A program made the position numbers and the translations under genes. The notes beneath the pieces are model-generated. The model searched no databases. It worked only from the letters and a program-made list of their open reading frames with translations, and had not been told where the DNA came from. Below are positions 1-8,929 of a stretch of DNA of 64,000 bases, piece after piece; positions within the stretch are counted from its first letter, which is position 1; every line of letters begins with the position of its first letter. Source of the DNA: Limnospira fusiformis SAG 85.79 (GTDB lineage Bacteria; Cyanobacteriota; Cyanobacteriia; Cyanobacteriales; Microcoleaceae). The DNA is taken from positions 1,849,403 to 1,913,402 of the forward strand of contig NZ_CP051185.1 of the NCBI RefSeq assembly GCF_012516315.1, read 5' to 3'.

Positions 1-660
1 TGGCATCATCCCGAACATGGCATAATTTCCCCCGCCGAATTTATTCCCATAGCTGAAGATACTGGGTTAATTATTCCTATTGGTTTATGGGTTTTAGACC
101 AGGCGGTTAAACAGTTAAATGAGTGGCAAAAAAAAGGGTTAATTACTCACGGGTTTCGGATGAGTGTTAATTTGTCAGTTAAGCAGTTTACTCAGCCTTA
201 TTTGATTGAAGAAATCGACCGTATTCTGGTTAAAAATAACTTTCAAAGTTGTTACCTAAAGCTGGAAATAACCGAAACGGCGATCGTCGAAAATCCCGAA
301 GCTGCTAGACAACTTTTACAACAGCTTACTCATCGCAATATCCATTTGAGTTTGGATGACTTTGGCACCGGTTATTCCTCCCTAAGTTATTTACATAGGT
401 TTCCCGTTAACACTTTAAAAATTGACCGTTCATTTATTACTTGTATTGGCACACCTAACGAAAACCTACAAATTGTTGATGCCATTATCACCCTCGCTCA
501 TCAATTGCAAATTAGCGTAGTTGCGGAAGGTATAGAAACCGCCGAACAACTCGCTAAACTTCGCAGTTTAGGCTGTGACCAAGGACAAGGTTACTATTTT
601 TCTAAGCCAGTGGAAAGCATCATTGCTGAGAACTTGCTCAAACAGAGAATCTTATGTTAA
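1..660 (+). CDS. EAL-domain c-di-GMP phosphodiesterase, C-terminal part (5' end outside window)
   Basis: The frame is open from base 1, so the gene begins upstream of the window. The visible 219 residues are the later part of an EAL domain: FIPIAEDTGLI near the start, then SVNLS, the LEITET segment with a catalytic-type Glu, DDFGTGYSSL (metal-binding Asp pair), LKIDRSFI, VVAEGIET and a closing QGYYFSKP. The family hydrolyses cyclic di-GMP to pGpG, and these metal-binding and general-base motifs are intact, so an active enzyme is plausible. In cyanobacteria such domains usually close a long PAS/GAF-GGDEF-EAL sensor, but nothing upstream can be seen here. It is convergent with the dtd gene, and the 26-bp gap leaves little room for separate terminators. 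Confidence 0.93.
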   Translation, partial: WHHPEHGIISPAEFIPIAEDTGLIIPIGLWVLDQAVKQLNEWQKKGLITHGFRMSVNLSVKQFTQPYLIEEIDRILVKNNFQSCYLKLEITETAIVENPEAARQLLQQLTHRNIHLSLDDFGTGYSSLSYLHRFPVNTLKIDRSFITCIGTPNENLQIVDAIITLAHQLQISVVAEGIETAEQLAKLRSLGCDQGQGYYFSKPVESIIAENLLKQRILC

Positions 661-686
661 ACTTGAAACAACTATGAGAGAATCAT

Positions 687-1145
687 CTAGTTATCAGCTT
701 CCCGTTCTAATAACAGGGTTACAGGACCATCATTTTCAATATACACATTCATCATCGCTCCAAACTCACCTGTGGCGACTTTTAACCCACTTATTCGGAG
801 CTTTTCAATAAATAACTGATATAACTTTTCGGCAGCTTCTGGAGCCGCTGAACGCTCAAAGGATGGACGGCGGCCCTTGCGACAATCTCCGTAGAGGGTA
901 AACTGACTCACAACTAATAATTCTCCTCCAATATCTTGCACGGATTTATCCCAACGTCCGCTATGATTATCCGGGTCGGGAAATAATCGCAAATCCAGAC
1001 ATTTTCTAGCCATCCAGTCTAGTTCTGCTTCTGTATCCGTCGCTGAAATACCCACCAGCAGATTTAGTCCTTGATTAATTTTACCAATAATTTGACCATT
1101 AACTGTGACCTGTGAAGATTTAACTCTTTGGATAACAACTCGCAT
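687..1145 (-). CDS. dtd: D-aminoacyl-tRNA deacylase
   Basis: This 152-residue protein has the usual length and motifs of the bacterial DTD family. SQFTLYGD lies at residues 80-87, and NDGPVT at 138-143 is the cross-subunit Gly-cisPro motif. The enzyme removes D-amino acids (and glycine from tRNA-Ala) mischarged onto tRNA, acting as a cytosolic homodimer. The ATG start gives the canonical MRVVIQRV N-terminus. It lies 66 bp downstream of the cobW-type gene on the same strand and may be co-transcribed, though no functional link is obvious. Confidence is high because the whole protein is collinear with the family. Confidence 0.97.
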   Translation of the reverse strand: MRVVIQRVKSSQVTVNGQIIGKINQGLNLLVGISATDTEAELDWMARKCLDLRLFPDPDNHSGRWDKSVQDIGGELLVVSQFTLYGDCRKGRRPSFERSAAPEAAEKLYQLFIEKLRISGLKVATGEFGAMMNVYIENDGPVTLLLEREADN

Positions 1146-1211
1146 AGGTTACTGATTGCTTAATTTGACTGAGAGGGTAGGCAACCATAGAAGGTTGCCA
1201 CTACCATCTAA

Positions 1212-2351
1212 CTACCTCGAAAAGCCTTGACCGCGAGTTGGGGAAGGTTTACAGAAACAATTTTCAACCTGAGATTTTAGGGTGGGTTTATCTAGGTTTT
1301 GACCAATTAACACCAGTTGGGTTTTTGGGGAACCTTTCCACTCATCATCATCAATGGAAAATCGCTTACCGCTGAGGTGGAAAATATGACGTTTCGGACT
1401 TTCATCAAACCAGAGAATTCCTTTAGCGCGAAATATATTAGCTGGTAATTGATTGTCTAAAAAATATTGGAATTTCCGCAGGGATAGGGGGCGATCGCTC
1501 TCAAAGGAAATCGAAGTAAACCCATCATTTTCTAGGTGGTTAGAATGATGGTCATGGTGGTGATGATGTTCGTGTTCATGGTCATGGTCATGGTCATGGT
1601 CATGGTGGTGATGATGTTCGTGTTCATGGTCATGGTCATGGTGATGATGGTCTGATTCTTCCCTGTGTTGGAAATACTTGTCAGACTCAAATAAACCCAC
1701 ACTGAGAATCAAAGGAAGGGGAACTTGAGAACGTTTAGTTCTGAGGATTCGAGCATCTTTTTTCATGTCTCGGAGGCGAACTTCTAGCAGATCCACATCA
1801 GCCTCATCTACCAAATCAGTTTTATTGAGGATAATAATATCCCCATAGGCGATTTGACTCTCCGCCGCTTGGCTATTAAACAAATCCAAACTAAAGTTTT
1901 CACAGTCTACCATAGTGACAATGGAATCGAGGCGAGTCATGTCTCTTAATTCCGTCCCCAGAAATGTCAAAGCCACCGGTAGCGGGTCAGCCAAACCCGT
2001 AGTTTCAACTACGATATAATCGACTTTTTCGGGGCGTTCCAGGACTTTGTAAACTGCGTTCACTAAATCTTCATTAATGGTACAACAAACACAACCATTG
2101 CTTAGTTCTACCATAGTATTATCTGAGTCGGTAGCCACAATTAACTCGTTATCAATTCCGACTTCGCCAAACTCATTAACCAAAACCGCCGTTTTTAAGC
2201 CTTGTTGGTTGGAGAGTATGTAGTTAAGAAGGGTAGTTTTACCGCTACCGAGAAAACCGGTAATAATTGTCACAGGTAAAGCGGCTTGGGGTTCGTCCAT
2301 GGTCTTTTCGGGATGGGGATTGACTGCTGATTGCATAGCCCTACTGTCCAA
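1212..2351 (-). CDS. CobW/COG0523-family G3E GTPase with histidine-rich metal-binding linker
   Basis: The N-terminal G3E GTPase carries Walker A GFLGSGKTT at residues 32-40, the metal-binding GCVCC motif at 86-90, ETTGLADP near 116-123 and NKTD at 176-179. A stretch of about 37 residues (234-270) is almost entirely His, Asp and Glu and is encoded by degenerate ggtcat/gatgat repeats. The CobW C-terminal domain follows. COG0523 proteins are metal chaperones; a His-rich linker fits Zn or Ni/Co handling, but the metal cannot be assigned from sequence. I saw no clear Zur box upstream, and the neighbours (dtd, lpxA) do not point to cobalamin synthesis. The first ATG is used; a later Met at residue 18 is an alternative start. 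Confidence 0.93.
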   Translation of the reverse strand: MDSRAMQSAVNPHPEKTMDEPQAALPVTIITGFLGSGKTTLLNYILSNQQGLKTAVLVNEFGEVGIDNELIVATDSDNTMVELSNGCVCCTINEDLVNAVYKVLERPEKVDYIVVETTGLADPLPVALTFLGTELRDMTRLDSIVTMVDCENFSLDLFNSQAAESQIAYGDIIILNKTDLVDEADVDLLEVRLRDMKKDARILRTKRSQVPLPLILSVGLFESDKYFQHREESDHHHHDHDHEHEHHHHHDHDHDHDHEHEHHHHHDHHSNHLENDGFTSISFESDRPLSLRKFQYFLDNQLPANIFRAKGILWFDESPKRHIFHLSGKRFSIDDDEWKGSPKTQLVLIGQNLDKPTLKSQVENCFCKPSPTRGQGFSR

Positions 2352-2404
2352 AATGTTAGAAACTCGAGAATCTCCAGTTGTTATTTTATCGCAATTACTG
2401 AATT

Positions 2405-3184
2405 TTATTTAATAAATTTGCATAATCCTCTCTCGGAGGTGCGGATAAATTCGCACAATTCCCGGACTAATTCTGAGGTAAACTCAGATTCTAGTTTTTC
2501 CAGAGCTTGAGAAATATTGAGATTTGACCTATACAGGATTTTAAAGGCTTGCTGAAGTTCCCGGCGCTGTCCTTCGTTGAAGCCAGACCGTCGCAGTCCG
2601 ACCACATTCAAACCCATAACGGTATTAGTGCTGAGGCTGCGGGTGATACAGAAGGGGGGAACATCTTTTTGGATAGCACAGCCGCCAGACATCATGGCTA
2701 ATCGCCCAACTCTGGTAAACTGGTGAATGAGACAGTTACCGCTGATAAAAGCCCGATCGCCTACTTGGGCATATCCAGCTAATAAGGCTCCATTGGCAAT
2801 AATCACGCGATCGCCTACCTTCACATTATGACCTATATGGGAGTTAGCCATCAATAGGCAATCATTACCCACCAGGGTCATTGAACCTGCCTTAGTGCCG
2901 CGATGGATAGTTACACCTTCACGGATTACACAATTATTACCTATTTTGACTGAGGATGGTTCGTCTAAGAATGCTAAATCTTGGGGTGTGTCCCCCAATA
3001 CCGCCCCGGCATGAACTTGGGTGCGATCGCCTAGGGTAGTTCCACATAGAATGGTAACATGGGATGCGATCGTGCAGTGGTCGCCAATTGTCACCCCCGC
3101 TTGAATATAGCTAAGTGGTCCAATTGTTACATTCTCGCCTAATGTTGCACCCGGTTCAATTATAGCTGTGGCGTGAATCGTCAT
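2405..3184 (-). CDS. lpxA: acyl-ACP--UDP-N-acetylglucosamine O-acyltransferase
   Basis: This 259-residue protein consists of left-handed beta-helix hexapeptide repeats (IGPLSYIQAG, IGDHCTIA, VGDRVIIA and others) followed by the C-terminal helical domain of the LpxA family. The segment NSHIGHN around residues 114-120 holds the His expected to act as catalytic base (His119 by alignment with E. coli His125). The enzyme performs the first step of lipid A synthesis in the cytosol. It lies 53 bp upstream of the cobW-type gene on the same strand. The upstream side opens into the 177-bp tandem array, so its promoter must lie in about 3185-3340. Confidence 0.96.
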   Translation of the reverse strand: MTIHATAIIEPGATLGENVTIGPLSYIQAGVTIGDHCTIASHVTILCGTTLGDRTQVHAGAVLGDTPQDLAFLDEPSSVKIGNNCVIREGVTIHRGTKAGSMTLVGNDCLLMANSHIGHNVKVGDRVIIANGALLAGYAQVGDRAFISGNCLIHQFTRVGRLAMMSGGCAIQKDVPPFCITRSLSTNTVMGLNVVGLRRSGFNEGQRRELQQAFKILYRSNLNISQALEKLESEFTSELVRELCEFIRTSERGLCKFIK

Positions 3185-3322
3185 CTGTGGATAGAAGGTT
3201 TGATGGGAGACGACATAATCATACCATTACTGCTCAATTGGTGGGTGAGTTGATTTGTATCTGTCATCAATCAATGATTATCGATAGGTCTAACCCTACC
3301 AGCTAACAGCTAAACCCCGTCA

Positions 3323-4593
3323 ATGAATAATTAATAATTAATAATTAATAATTAATAATTATCACCGCCGTAGGGTGCGTCACAGGGATAACCTATCGGG
3401 TCAACGGCCAATTTTGTTCATCTGACGCACCGCCCCTATCGTGGTCAAGAAACCCGGTTTATCAAAGAAACCGGGTTTCTAAGCAAACGGTGGGGTGAGA
3501 GAACTAACAGCAGAACCCGCCTCTACAATTAATAATTATCACCCTCGTAGGGTGCGTCACAGGGATAACCTATCGGGTCAACGGCCAATTTTGTTCATCT
3601 GACGCACCGCCCCTATCGTGGTCAAGAAACCCGGTTTATCAAAGAAACCGGGTTTCTAAGCAAACGTTGGGGTGAGAGAACTAACAGCAGAACCCGCCTC
3701 TACAATTAATAATTATCACCCTCGTAGGGTGCGTCACAGGGATAACCTATCGGGTCAACGGCCAATTTTGTTCATCTGACGCACCGCCCCTATCGTGGTC
3801 AAGAAACCCGGTTTATCAAAGAAACCGGGTTTCTAAGCAAACGTTGGGGTGAGAGAACTAACAGCAGAACCCGCCTCTACAATTAATAATTATCACCCTC
3901 GTAGGGTGCGTCACAGGGATAACCTATCGGGTCAACGGCCAATTTTGTTCATCTGACGCACCGCCCCTATCGTGGTCAAGAAACCCGGTTTATCAAAGAA
4001 ACCGGGTTTCTAAGCAAACGTTGGGGTGAGAGAACTAACAGCAGAACCCGCCTCTACAATTAATAATTATCACCCTCGTAGGGTGCGTCACAGGGATAAC
4101 CTATCGGGTCAACGGCAATTTTGTTCATCTGACGCACCGCCCCTATCGTGGTCAAGAAACCCGGTTTATCAAAGAAACCGGGTTTCTAAGCAAACGTTGG
4201 GGTGAGAGAACTAACAGCAGAACCCGCCTCTACAATTAATAATTATCACCCTCGTAGGGTGCGTCACAGGGATAACCTATCGGGTCAACGGCCAATTTTG
4301 TTCATCTGACGCACCGCCCCTATCGTGGTCAAGAAACCCGGTTTATCAAAGAAACCGGGTTTCTAAGCAAACGTTGGGGTGAGAGAACTAACAGCAGAAC
4401 CCGCCTCTACAATTAATAATTATCACCCTCGTAGGGTGCGTCACAGGGATAACCTATCGGGTCAACGGCCAATTTTGTTCATCTGACGCACCGCCCCTAT
4501 CGTGGTCAAGAAACCCGGTTTATCAAAGAAACCGGGTTTCTAAGCAAACGTTGGGGTGAGAGAACTAACAGCAGAACCCGCCTCTACAATTAA
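3323..4593. repeat. 177-bp tandem array, seven copies (left part)
   Basis: After a short run of aattaat units at 3323-3356, the phrase gtagggtgcg recurs at 3370, 3547, 3724, 3901, 4078, 4254 and 4431, a period of 177 bp (one copy lacks a single base and gives 176). Each unit contains two inverted repeats. One is ggtgcgtca with tgacgcacc, about 50 bases apart. The other pairs aaacccggttt with aaaccgggttt, separated by atcaaag. Units are almost identical, which indicates recent amplification or gene-conversion homogenisation. There is no coding frame. The array is interrupted at 4594 by IS630 and resumes at 13173. Confidence 0.95.
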
Positions 4594-4763
4594 TATAGCA
4601 TTAGTCAAGGTGGTTAGGACGCAGCTTTGAGAACGGAATCCATGGCATCATGGAGAGAATCAAACTGCTCACGTGCAGTGGCGAATACGGGCTTTCAGCC
4701 ACGACCAACATTTCTCTATCTTGTTGAGGTCTGGCGAATAAGGTGGTAGATAGAGTAAACGGC

Positions 4764-6083
4764 CTGAGAGGGTGACAATAGAGCTAGACTGATTGCTGTA
4801 CAAGGGATAGAGCATTTAGTCCTTGCCGAAAATTCTGAGCTTTATGAGGCTTGAGGGCCATTAATGCTAACATCTCTTCTTGCCAGAAAACTAGCGACTG
4901 GCTCCAAGCATAACCCGATAATCCGAGCCCAAAAATACTGTGATGGGGAAAATTATTAGGAGTTTTTTCGCTTCGACCGAGGTAAGCTACTAAGTGATTA
5001 GCTTCCCACTCATGACCTCCTAGTGTCGCCAGCCAATAAGCAAAAGTAATCAACAAAACCAAGGCTAAAAATCGGGTTGAATCCACCCGAGTAGATTCCA
5101 TATTATAGCCCCCACTTTGACAATCTCTAAACATCATTTCGATACCCCACCGCGCTTGATAAAGTTGCTTAACCAGCTTGGGGTTATCAAGCGTAGTTAG
5201 TAAATACCAAGGTTTTTTTACCTTTTTTCCTCGGTGAATTTTTTGCCAATAAACTCCTAGGTTAAATCCATGAATAGGTGCAAATTTTTGCAAGGTTACA
5301 TTTTTAAAAAAATGGGATTCGCCCGACTTAAATCCTTGAGTTTTTAAAGACTTACCTGGCTGGCATGAGGTAGCTACAAAAGCACTCTTTTTCTGACGAA
5401 ATACAACATTTACACCCCTTACTCTGAGCCAGTCCGCGAGTTGAGCACTATGAAACTCACGGTCTCCTATCACTACAACCGGATAAGGTTTTAAAAGAGC
5501 CAACACCGGCCCTAATACCCGTTTCTGTTCCCGGAAAGAGCTACTGCCTAACTTTGGGAGTAGCTCCCAATATATTGGTAAAGCATGATGTCCCCAAATT
5601 ATCGTGACCATCAGGAGATTTCGGTCTCTCCATTGAGTGCGGTCGAGAGCAACCGCTACATAGTTTTTGGTTTTCAATCTGAATTTTGAGCGCTTTCTCC
5701 GTTGCTCTCTATTTAAATGTTTTTCTCTAAATTCAGATTTGAGAGCGGCCTTGATTATTGGGAACCACAGCAACTTAGCCGAAAGTTGGGGGAGTTTCAG
5801 AAATCGTTGGATATTTCGGAGGCGACTACTGTATTGAATGGGTTGTGGAAAAACGTTGGCGAGGGTTGATAATCTGACTTGCCGATAACTTTGAAGCATC
5901 AACACTAAGAGTTCTAACGTCTGTGCTTGACTCTCGCTCAAATTGATTCGTAATAGTTTTTGGTATAATGTCCTTAGCATTTTTTGTCAGGGTGGCTCCC
6001 AAGGCCACCCGCTTTTTGACGATATCTCCATTATCTCAAACAATTGCCCTGTCTGGGTTTGACCTCCGTTGTCACCCTCTCAG
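4764..6083 (-). mobile_element. IS4-superfamily insertion sequence, 1320 bp
   Basis: Perfect 15-bp terminal inverted repeats (ctgagagggtgacaa and its complement) lie at 4764-4778 and 6069-6083. They are flanked by a 9-bp target duplication, gtaaacggc, at 4755-4763 and 6084-6092. The element is nested in IS630 copy 1 and is complete, so this insertion is recent relative to the IS630. Confidence 0.95.
4784..5980 (-). CDS. IS4-type DDE transposase
   Basis: The 398-residue reading frame fills the element. Catalytic candidates are the Asp in ALDRTQW (about residue 113), the Asp in IGDREF (about 173) and the Glu in YQARWGIEMMF. The latter is the Y-x2-R-x3-E signature of IS4 relatives; the Lys expected six residues on appears to be Gln here (RDCQSGG). 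The frame is uninterrupted and the element ends are perfect, so activity is possible, subject to that substitution. Its start lies close to the terminal inverted repeat, as is usual for such elements. Confidence 0.9.
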   Translation of the reverse strand: MLRTLYQKLLRINLSESQAQTLELLVLMLQSYRQVRLSTLANVFPQPIQYSSRLRNIQRFLKLPQLSAKLLWFPIIKAALKSEFREKHLNREQRRKRSKFRLKTKNYVAVALDRTQWRDRNLLMVTIIWGHHALPIYWELLPKLGSSSFREQKRVLGPVLALLKPYPVVVIGDREFHSAQLADWLRVRGVNVVFRQKKSAFVATSCQPGKSLKTQGFKSGESHFFKNVTLQKFAPIHGFNLGVYWQKIHRGKKVKKPWYLLTTLDNPKLVKQLYQARWGIEMMFRDCQSGGYNMESTRVDSTRFLALVLLITFAYWLATLGGHEWEANHLVAYLGRSEKTPNNFPHHSIFGLGLSGYAWSQSLVFWQEEMLALMALKPHKAQNFRQGLNALSLVQQSV

Positions 6084-6884
6084 GTAAACGGCATTGAGCT
6101 GCCTCCACCAGTTCAGCAATCCGCCCCCCTTTATGAAACGTTGCATTGTCCAATACTAGAGTCTGACCTGGCTTCAATGTTGGAATTAAGATGAACTCCA
6201 ACCACAACTCAAACACTGTCCGATTACAACAACCCTCAAAGGTAAAGGGAGCTAAGAGTTGTTGATGACACCATGCGGCTATATAGCTTACCCTGCCCTG
6301 CCTCTTCCCTGATTTGAGGGCATGGAAGCGTTTTCCTTCCTCGCAGTAACCATAAGGATAATCCGAGTCTTGACTATTCATGCCAGCTTCATCGAGGTAG
6401 ACCACTTCTTCCGGCTCCATCTGTTCAATCTGAGCCATAAACTCCTCTCGCTGTTGCTCATCACGTTCTTGGTAGCCGTAAGTTTTTTTTCTGGTGAAGC
6501 CAATTTTCTTCAAGGCTCTGGATATGGTGCGAGGAGAGATGTCGTCATCCCAAAGTTCAGCCATTTGAGCGGAGGTTTTGTGGCCATGCTCTTGGGCAAA
6601 AGCCTTGAATTTCTGCCAGTCGGTAATTTTGTGGTTATTGCCAGGTCGGTGATGAGGTTTAGGGAGGAAGTCTCCGGTCTGTGCTTTTCTTTGCAGCCAG
6701 AGATTAATGGTGTTCCTGCTGACATGGAAAACTTGACTGGCTTCTGTTTTGGGCATACCGTCTAGTTCAATGGCATCAATAACTTTTTGTCTGAGGTCGT
6801 AACTATAGGGGGCTGGCATTTTTGGTCTTCTTAGTCATCTCGTCCTCTCCATTATACGTCCTAAGTGTTCTGTCTTGTGCTATA

Positions 6885-6966
6885 CATCAGGAGCCGTGTG
6901 CTGGGAAACTCGCAAGCACGGTTTGGAATTGGAGTTGGGGAAGGTGACTTCTCTTTCGACCATAAC
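6885..6966 (+). ncRNA. group II intron 3' end (domains V-VI), fragment G
   Basis: A domain V-like hairpin (gagccgtgtg, gggaaac loop, gcacgg) is followed by a G-rich/C-rich domain VI helix and the 3' end cgaccataac shared by the other introns of this window. Everything 5' of domain V was removed by IS630 copy 1, which sits at the adjoining TA. Confidence 0.8.
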
Positions 6967-7049
6967 ACAGTCAGGCTAGGAGCCGTATGAGGTGAAAGTC
7001 TCACGTACGGTTTTGTATGGGAGGGGGAGATGGCGACATCTCTCTCGAC
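6967..7049 (+). ncRNA. group II intron 3' end (domains V-VI), fragment H
   Basis: A second domain V (gagccgtatgaggtgaaagtctcacgtacgg, with a GAAA-type loop) follows fragment G directly, then domain VI and cgacccctactc. G ending immediately upstream of H's domain V is the signature of one intron inserted inside another. H lies antisense in the transposase pseudogene at 7050-8244. Confidence 0.8.
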
Positions 7050-8244
7050 CCCTACTCAGTTCGAGGAAGGTATGGAAGAGCAGAGAGAGGATATTAAGGG
7101 TTGCCAGTAAAGAGGAAAGATGCTGCTTACCATGGCCGAAATTGTGTTCCAGATTGTAGCCCTTGGTCTTGAGGGTGTTGTGGTTTTCATTTTCCACCTT
7201 CCACCGGGTTCGCCCTGCCAGCACGACTTCTGCGACATTTTCCTCACTGAGGGGATAATTCGTAGCAAAGGCATTGTGATAGCTCACCTGGCCATCGGCA
7301 GTGGTGACGGTGAGTTCGCACCAGTTGACCAACAGGGCATCATCACTGTCTCTGAGCGGCACGGCGTTGAGATAGCGGTAGGTATAGGTTTCCTCGACTT
7401 TCCCGGTCCAACCAAGGGTTGTGACTGTGGGTAGCTCAATGCCATCAAGGTGTTCATGGAGGGTGGTGTGGGACTCCTGACGACAGACGAGGATGAAGTT
7501 GAGTTGGTGCTTTAGAAATTGCTCACACAAGGGTTGGTGACAATACAGGTCATCCCCTAAGACCGTAACGTTCCATCTAATGATACGTTCCCCTTGCCGC
7601 GATAATCACCGTTTGGCTGCCGCCGTCTCACAGTCCTGCTTGTCATGACCATCTTGGGGCACGATAAATTCAGGAACCAAGGGAATCAGATGCTTTTGTC
7701 CTGGACAAACGATGACCGCAGTCACCACCCCATGGAAGTAATGGGTTGCCCCAGACTTATAGGTGCGTGTCGAGCACTGGGGGCAGTGGATTTTCTCCGA
7801 ACTCAAATATTCAGTCCCATCCAACGCCACTAACAGACTGTTGACAATAGAACGGAATTTTACCAACTGCCCCTGGACTTCGAGCACCGGCAAGATATCC
7901 TCAAAGACCGGAAAGATGTGGTCTGGTGACACTGTCGCCCAAAAATCCCGGATGTGGTTGTCGCCGGGAATTTGATGAACCCCAAACAAGCTTTGAGCAT
8001 TGCTCTTGCCTTTGTTGCCTTCCATCGTGCGTTGATAGGCAAGGAATGATGGGGTTTGAGTGAAGAACACACTAAACGCGCGATTGGCTGCGTCTTCCAT
8101 CCCATAGTGGCTATTCTTACCAGTAGGCTTGTCCGGTAACGAGGACAAACGCTGGCGAAAAGAACTGACGATTGTGTCAAACAACTCATGTTTTTCCAAC
8201 GGCTCTGACCCTATTGGCTCTTGGATGTCCTTACAGTACCCCAT
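7050..8244 (-). pseudogene. DDE transposase (ISNCY-like), stopped by an in-frame TGA and truncated by an intron
   Basis: Two open parts lie in the same frame: residues from MGYCKDIQEPIG to ETAAAKR (8244-7606) and from the stop onward (LSRQGERIIRWNVTVLGDDLYCHQ...). They are separated by a single TGA at 7606-7608, where a Trp codon is likely. The 3' end then runs into group II intron H, so the last residues read from the open frame (to 6976) are intron sequence, not transposase. The family resembles transposases usually filed under ISNCY, but I could not assign it firmly. It is not functional as drawn. Confidence 0.8.
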
Positions 8245-8303
8245 TTTCCGTCCTTGAGTCGCTTTTTTCTCAAATGAGAATTGCTGATATCATCCAATGC
8301 CTA

Positions 8304-8334
8304 TTGACATATAGGTGTCAAGCTGATCTATAAT
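8304..8334 (+). promoter_or_regulatory. probable tRNA-Pro promoter
   Basis: TTGACA at 8304-8309 and TATAAT at 8329-8334 lie 19 bases apart and end 18 bp before the tRNA. The spacing is slightly long, but both hexamers match consensus. Confidence 0.6.
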
Positions 8335-8352
8335 GGAGAGGTTTGAGTACAA

Positions 8353-8426
8353 CGGGATGTAGCGCAGCTTGGTAGCGCGCCTGCTTTGGGAGCAGGATGT
8401 CGCAGGTTCAAATCCTGTCATCCCGA
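8353..8426 (+). tRNA. tRNA-Pro (anticodon UGG)
   Basis: The cloverleaf is complete. The acceptor stem pairs cgggatg with catcccg. The D arm contains gcgcagcttggtagcgc. The anticodon stem cctgc/gcagg encloses a loop with TGG at 8387-8389. The T arm is caggttcaaatcctg, with discriminator A. CCA is not encoded. The gene stands among mobile elements, between a transposase remnant and an intron 5' half, so its locus has been rearranged. Downstream, gactactatcgcggg and cccgatagtcg (about 8442-8484) could form a hairpin. Confidence 0.97.
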
Positions 8427-8506
8427 TTTAACTTAAACCCTTATCCTGACTACTATCGCGGGAATTGCTTTAACCCGATAGTCGTACCGTTACACTCAAA
8501 ATACAC

Positions 8507-8929
8507 GTGCGAGACGTTCAGGCATGAAATAAGGTTGCAATACCTGAAATAACCGCCTGGTGGGGATTTCAACCCCTCGGTTGAATATAAGGAGCGCACT
8601 CCTGACCATCCCCATAACTGTTTATATGTCCCGACGCTTGGAGAAATCTAAGCAAGGCAGGGAACTCAAGGTCATAAACAAACTGAGAAATCAGGGAGTA
8701 GAGAGTAAAGGCGATAGCCACCCCCAATTTTGGGAATCACAACCCCAGGATTGAAGCGGGGAACGGAAGGCGTGAAGTAGAACCTACTACCAGATGCGAC
8801 CACTGCCAACCATCCATGATTAGGGAAACCGAATGTCCGGCTTGAACCATCGTAATGAGTGAGTAGCGAAATAGGTTGATACGCTGCGTTCAAAAGAACA
8901 TGGGGAAAAGTAGGAGTTTGTTTGTACTA
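8507..8929 (+). ncRNA. group II intron 5' half (intron I), cut by IS630
   Basis: It begins with gtgcgagacg, the 5' end common to all introns here, and continues through the conserved blocks also seen in full copies (gaacggaaggcgtgaagtag; aaaccgaatgtccggcttg; ggggaaaagtagg). It ends abruptly at a TA where IS630 copy 2 begins. No 3' half is adjacent. No protein is encoded; short frames in this stretch are RNA-structure artefacts. Confidence 0.85.

Larger units (their letters stand above)
4614..6819 (-). pseudogene. IS630 transposase, broken by IS insertion and a frameshift
   Basis: The N-terminal 241 codons or so (6093-6819) match the intact 291-residue copies, including the HTH region and the first catalytic Asp in YLDEAG. 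The frame is cut by the IS4-type element at 4764-6083, whose 9-bp duplication gtaaacggc is present on both sides. The C-terminal remainder (4614-4754) also carries a one-base insertion (cacgtgcag where intact copies read caatgcag). No functional product is expected. Confidence 0.9.
4596..6882 (-). mobile_element. IS630-family element, copy 1, interrupted by an IS4-type element
   Basis: The ends match the other copies here: tagcattag at the transposase 3' side and gtgcta at the other, about 957 bp once the nested IS4-type element is removed. The left end sits on a TA inside the 177-bp array (aattaa-TA). The right end is followed by TA and group II intron sequence. It is the left border of the 8.6-kb composite that splits the array. 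Confidence 0.9.

Noticed and set aside
3323-4593. 177-bp repeats as a CRISPR array
   Set aside because: Units are contiguous and almost identical over their whole length; there are no short repeats with unique spacers and no cas genes.
8427-8500. Second tRNA or attachment site after tRNA-Pro
   Set aside because: Only a hairpin was found; no repeat of the tRNA 3' end and no integrase in the window.
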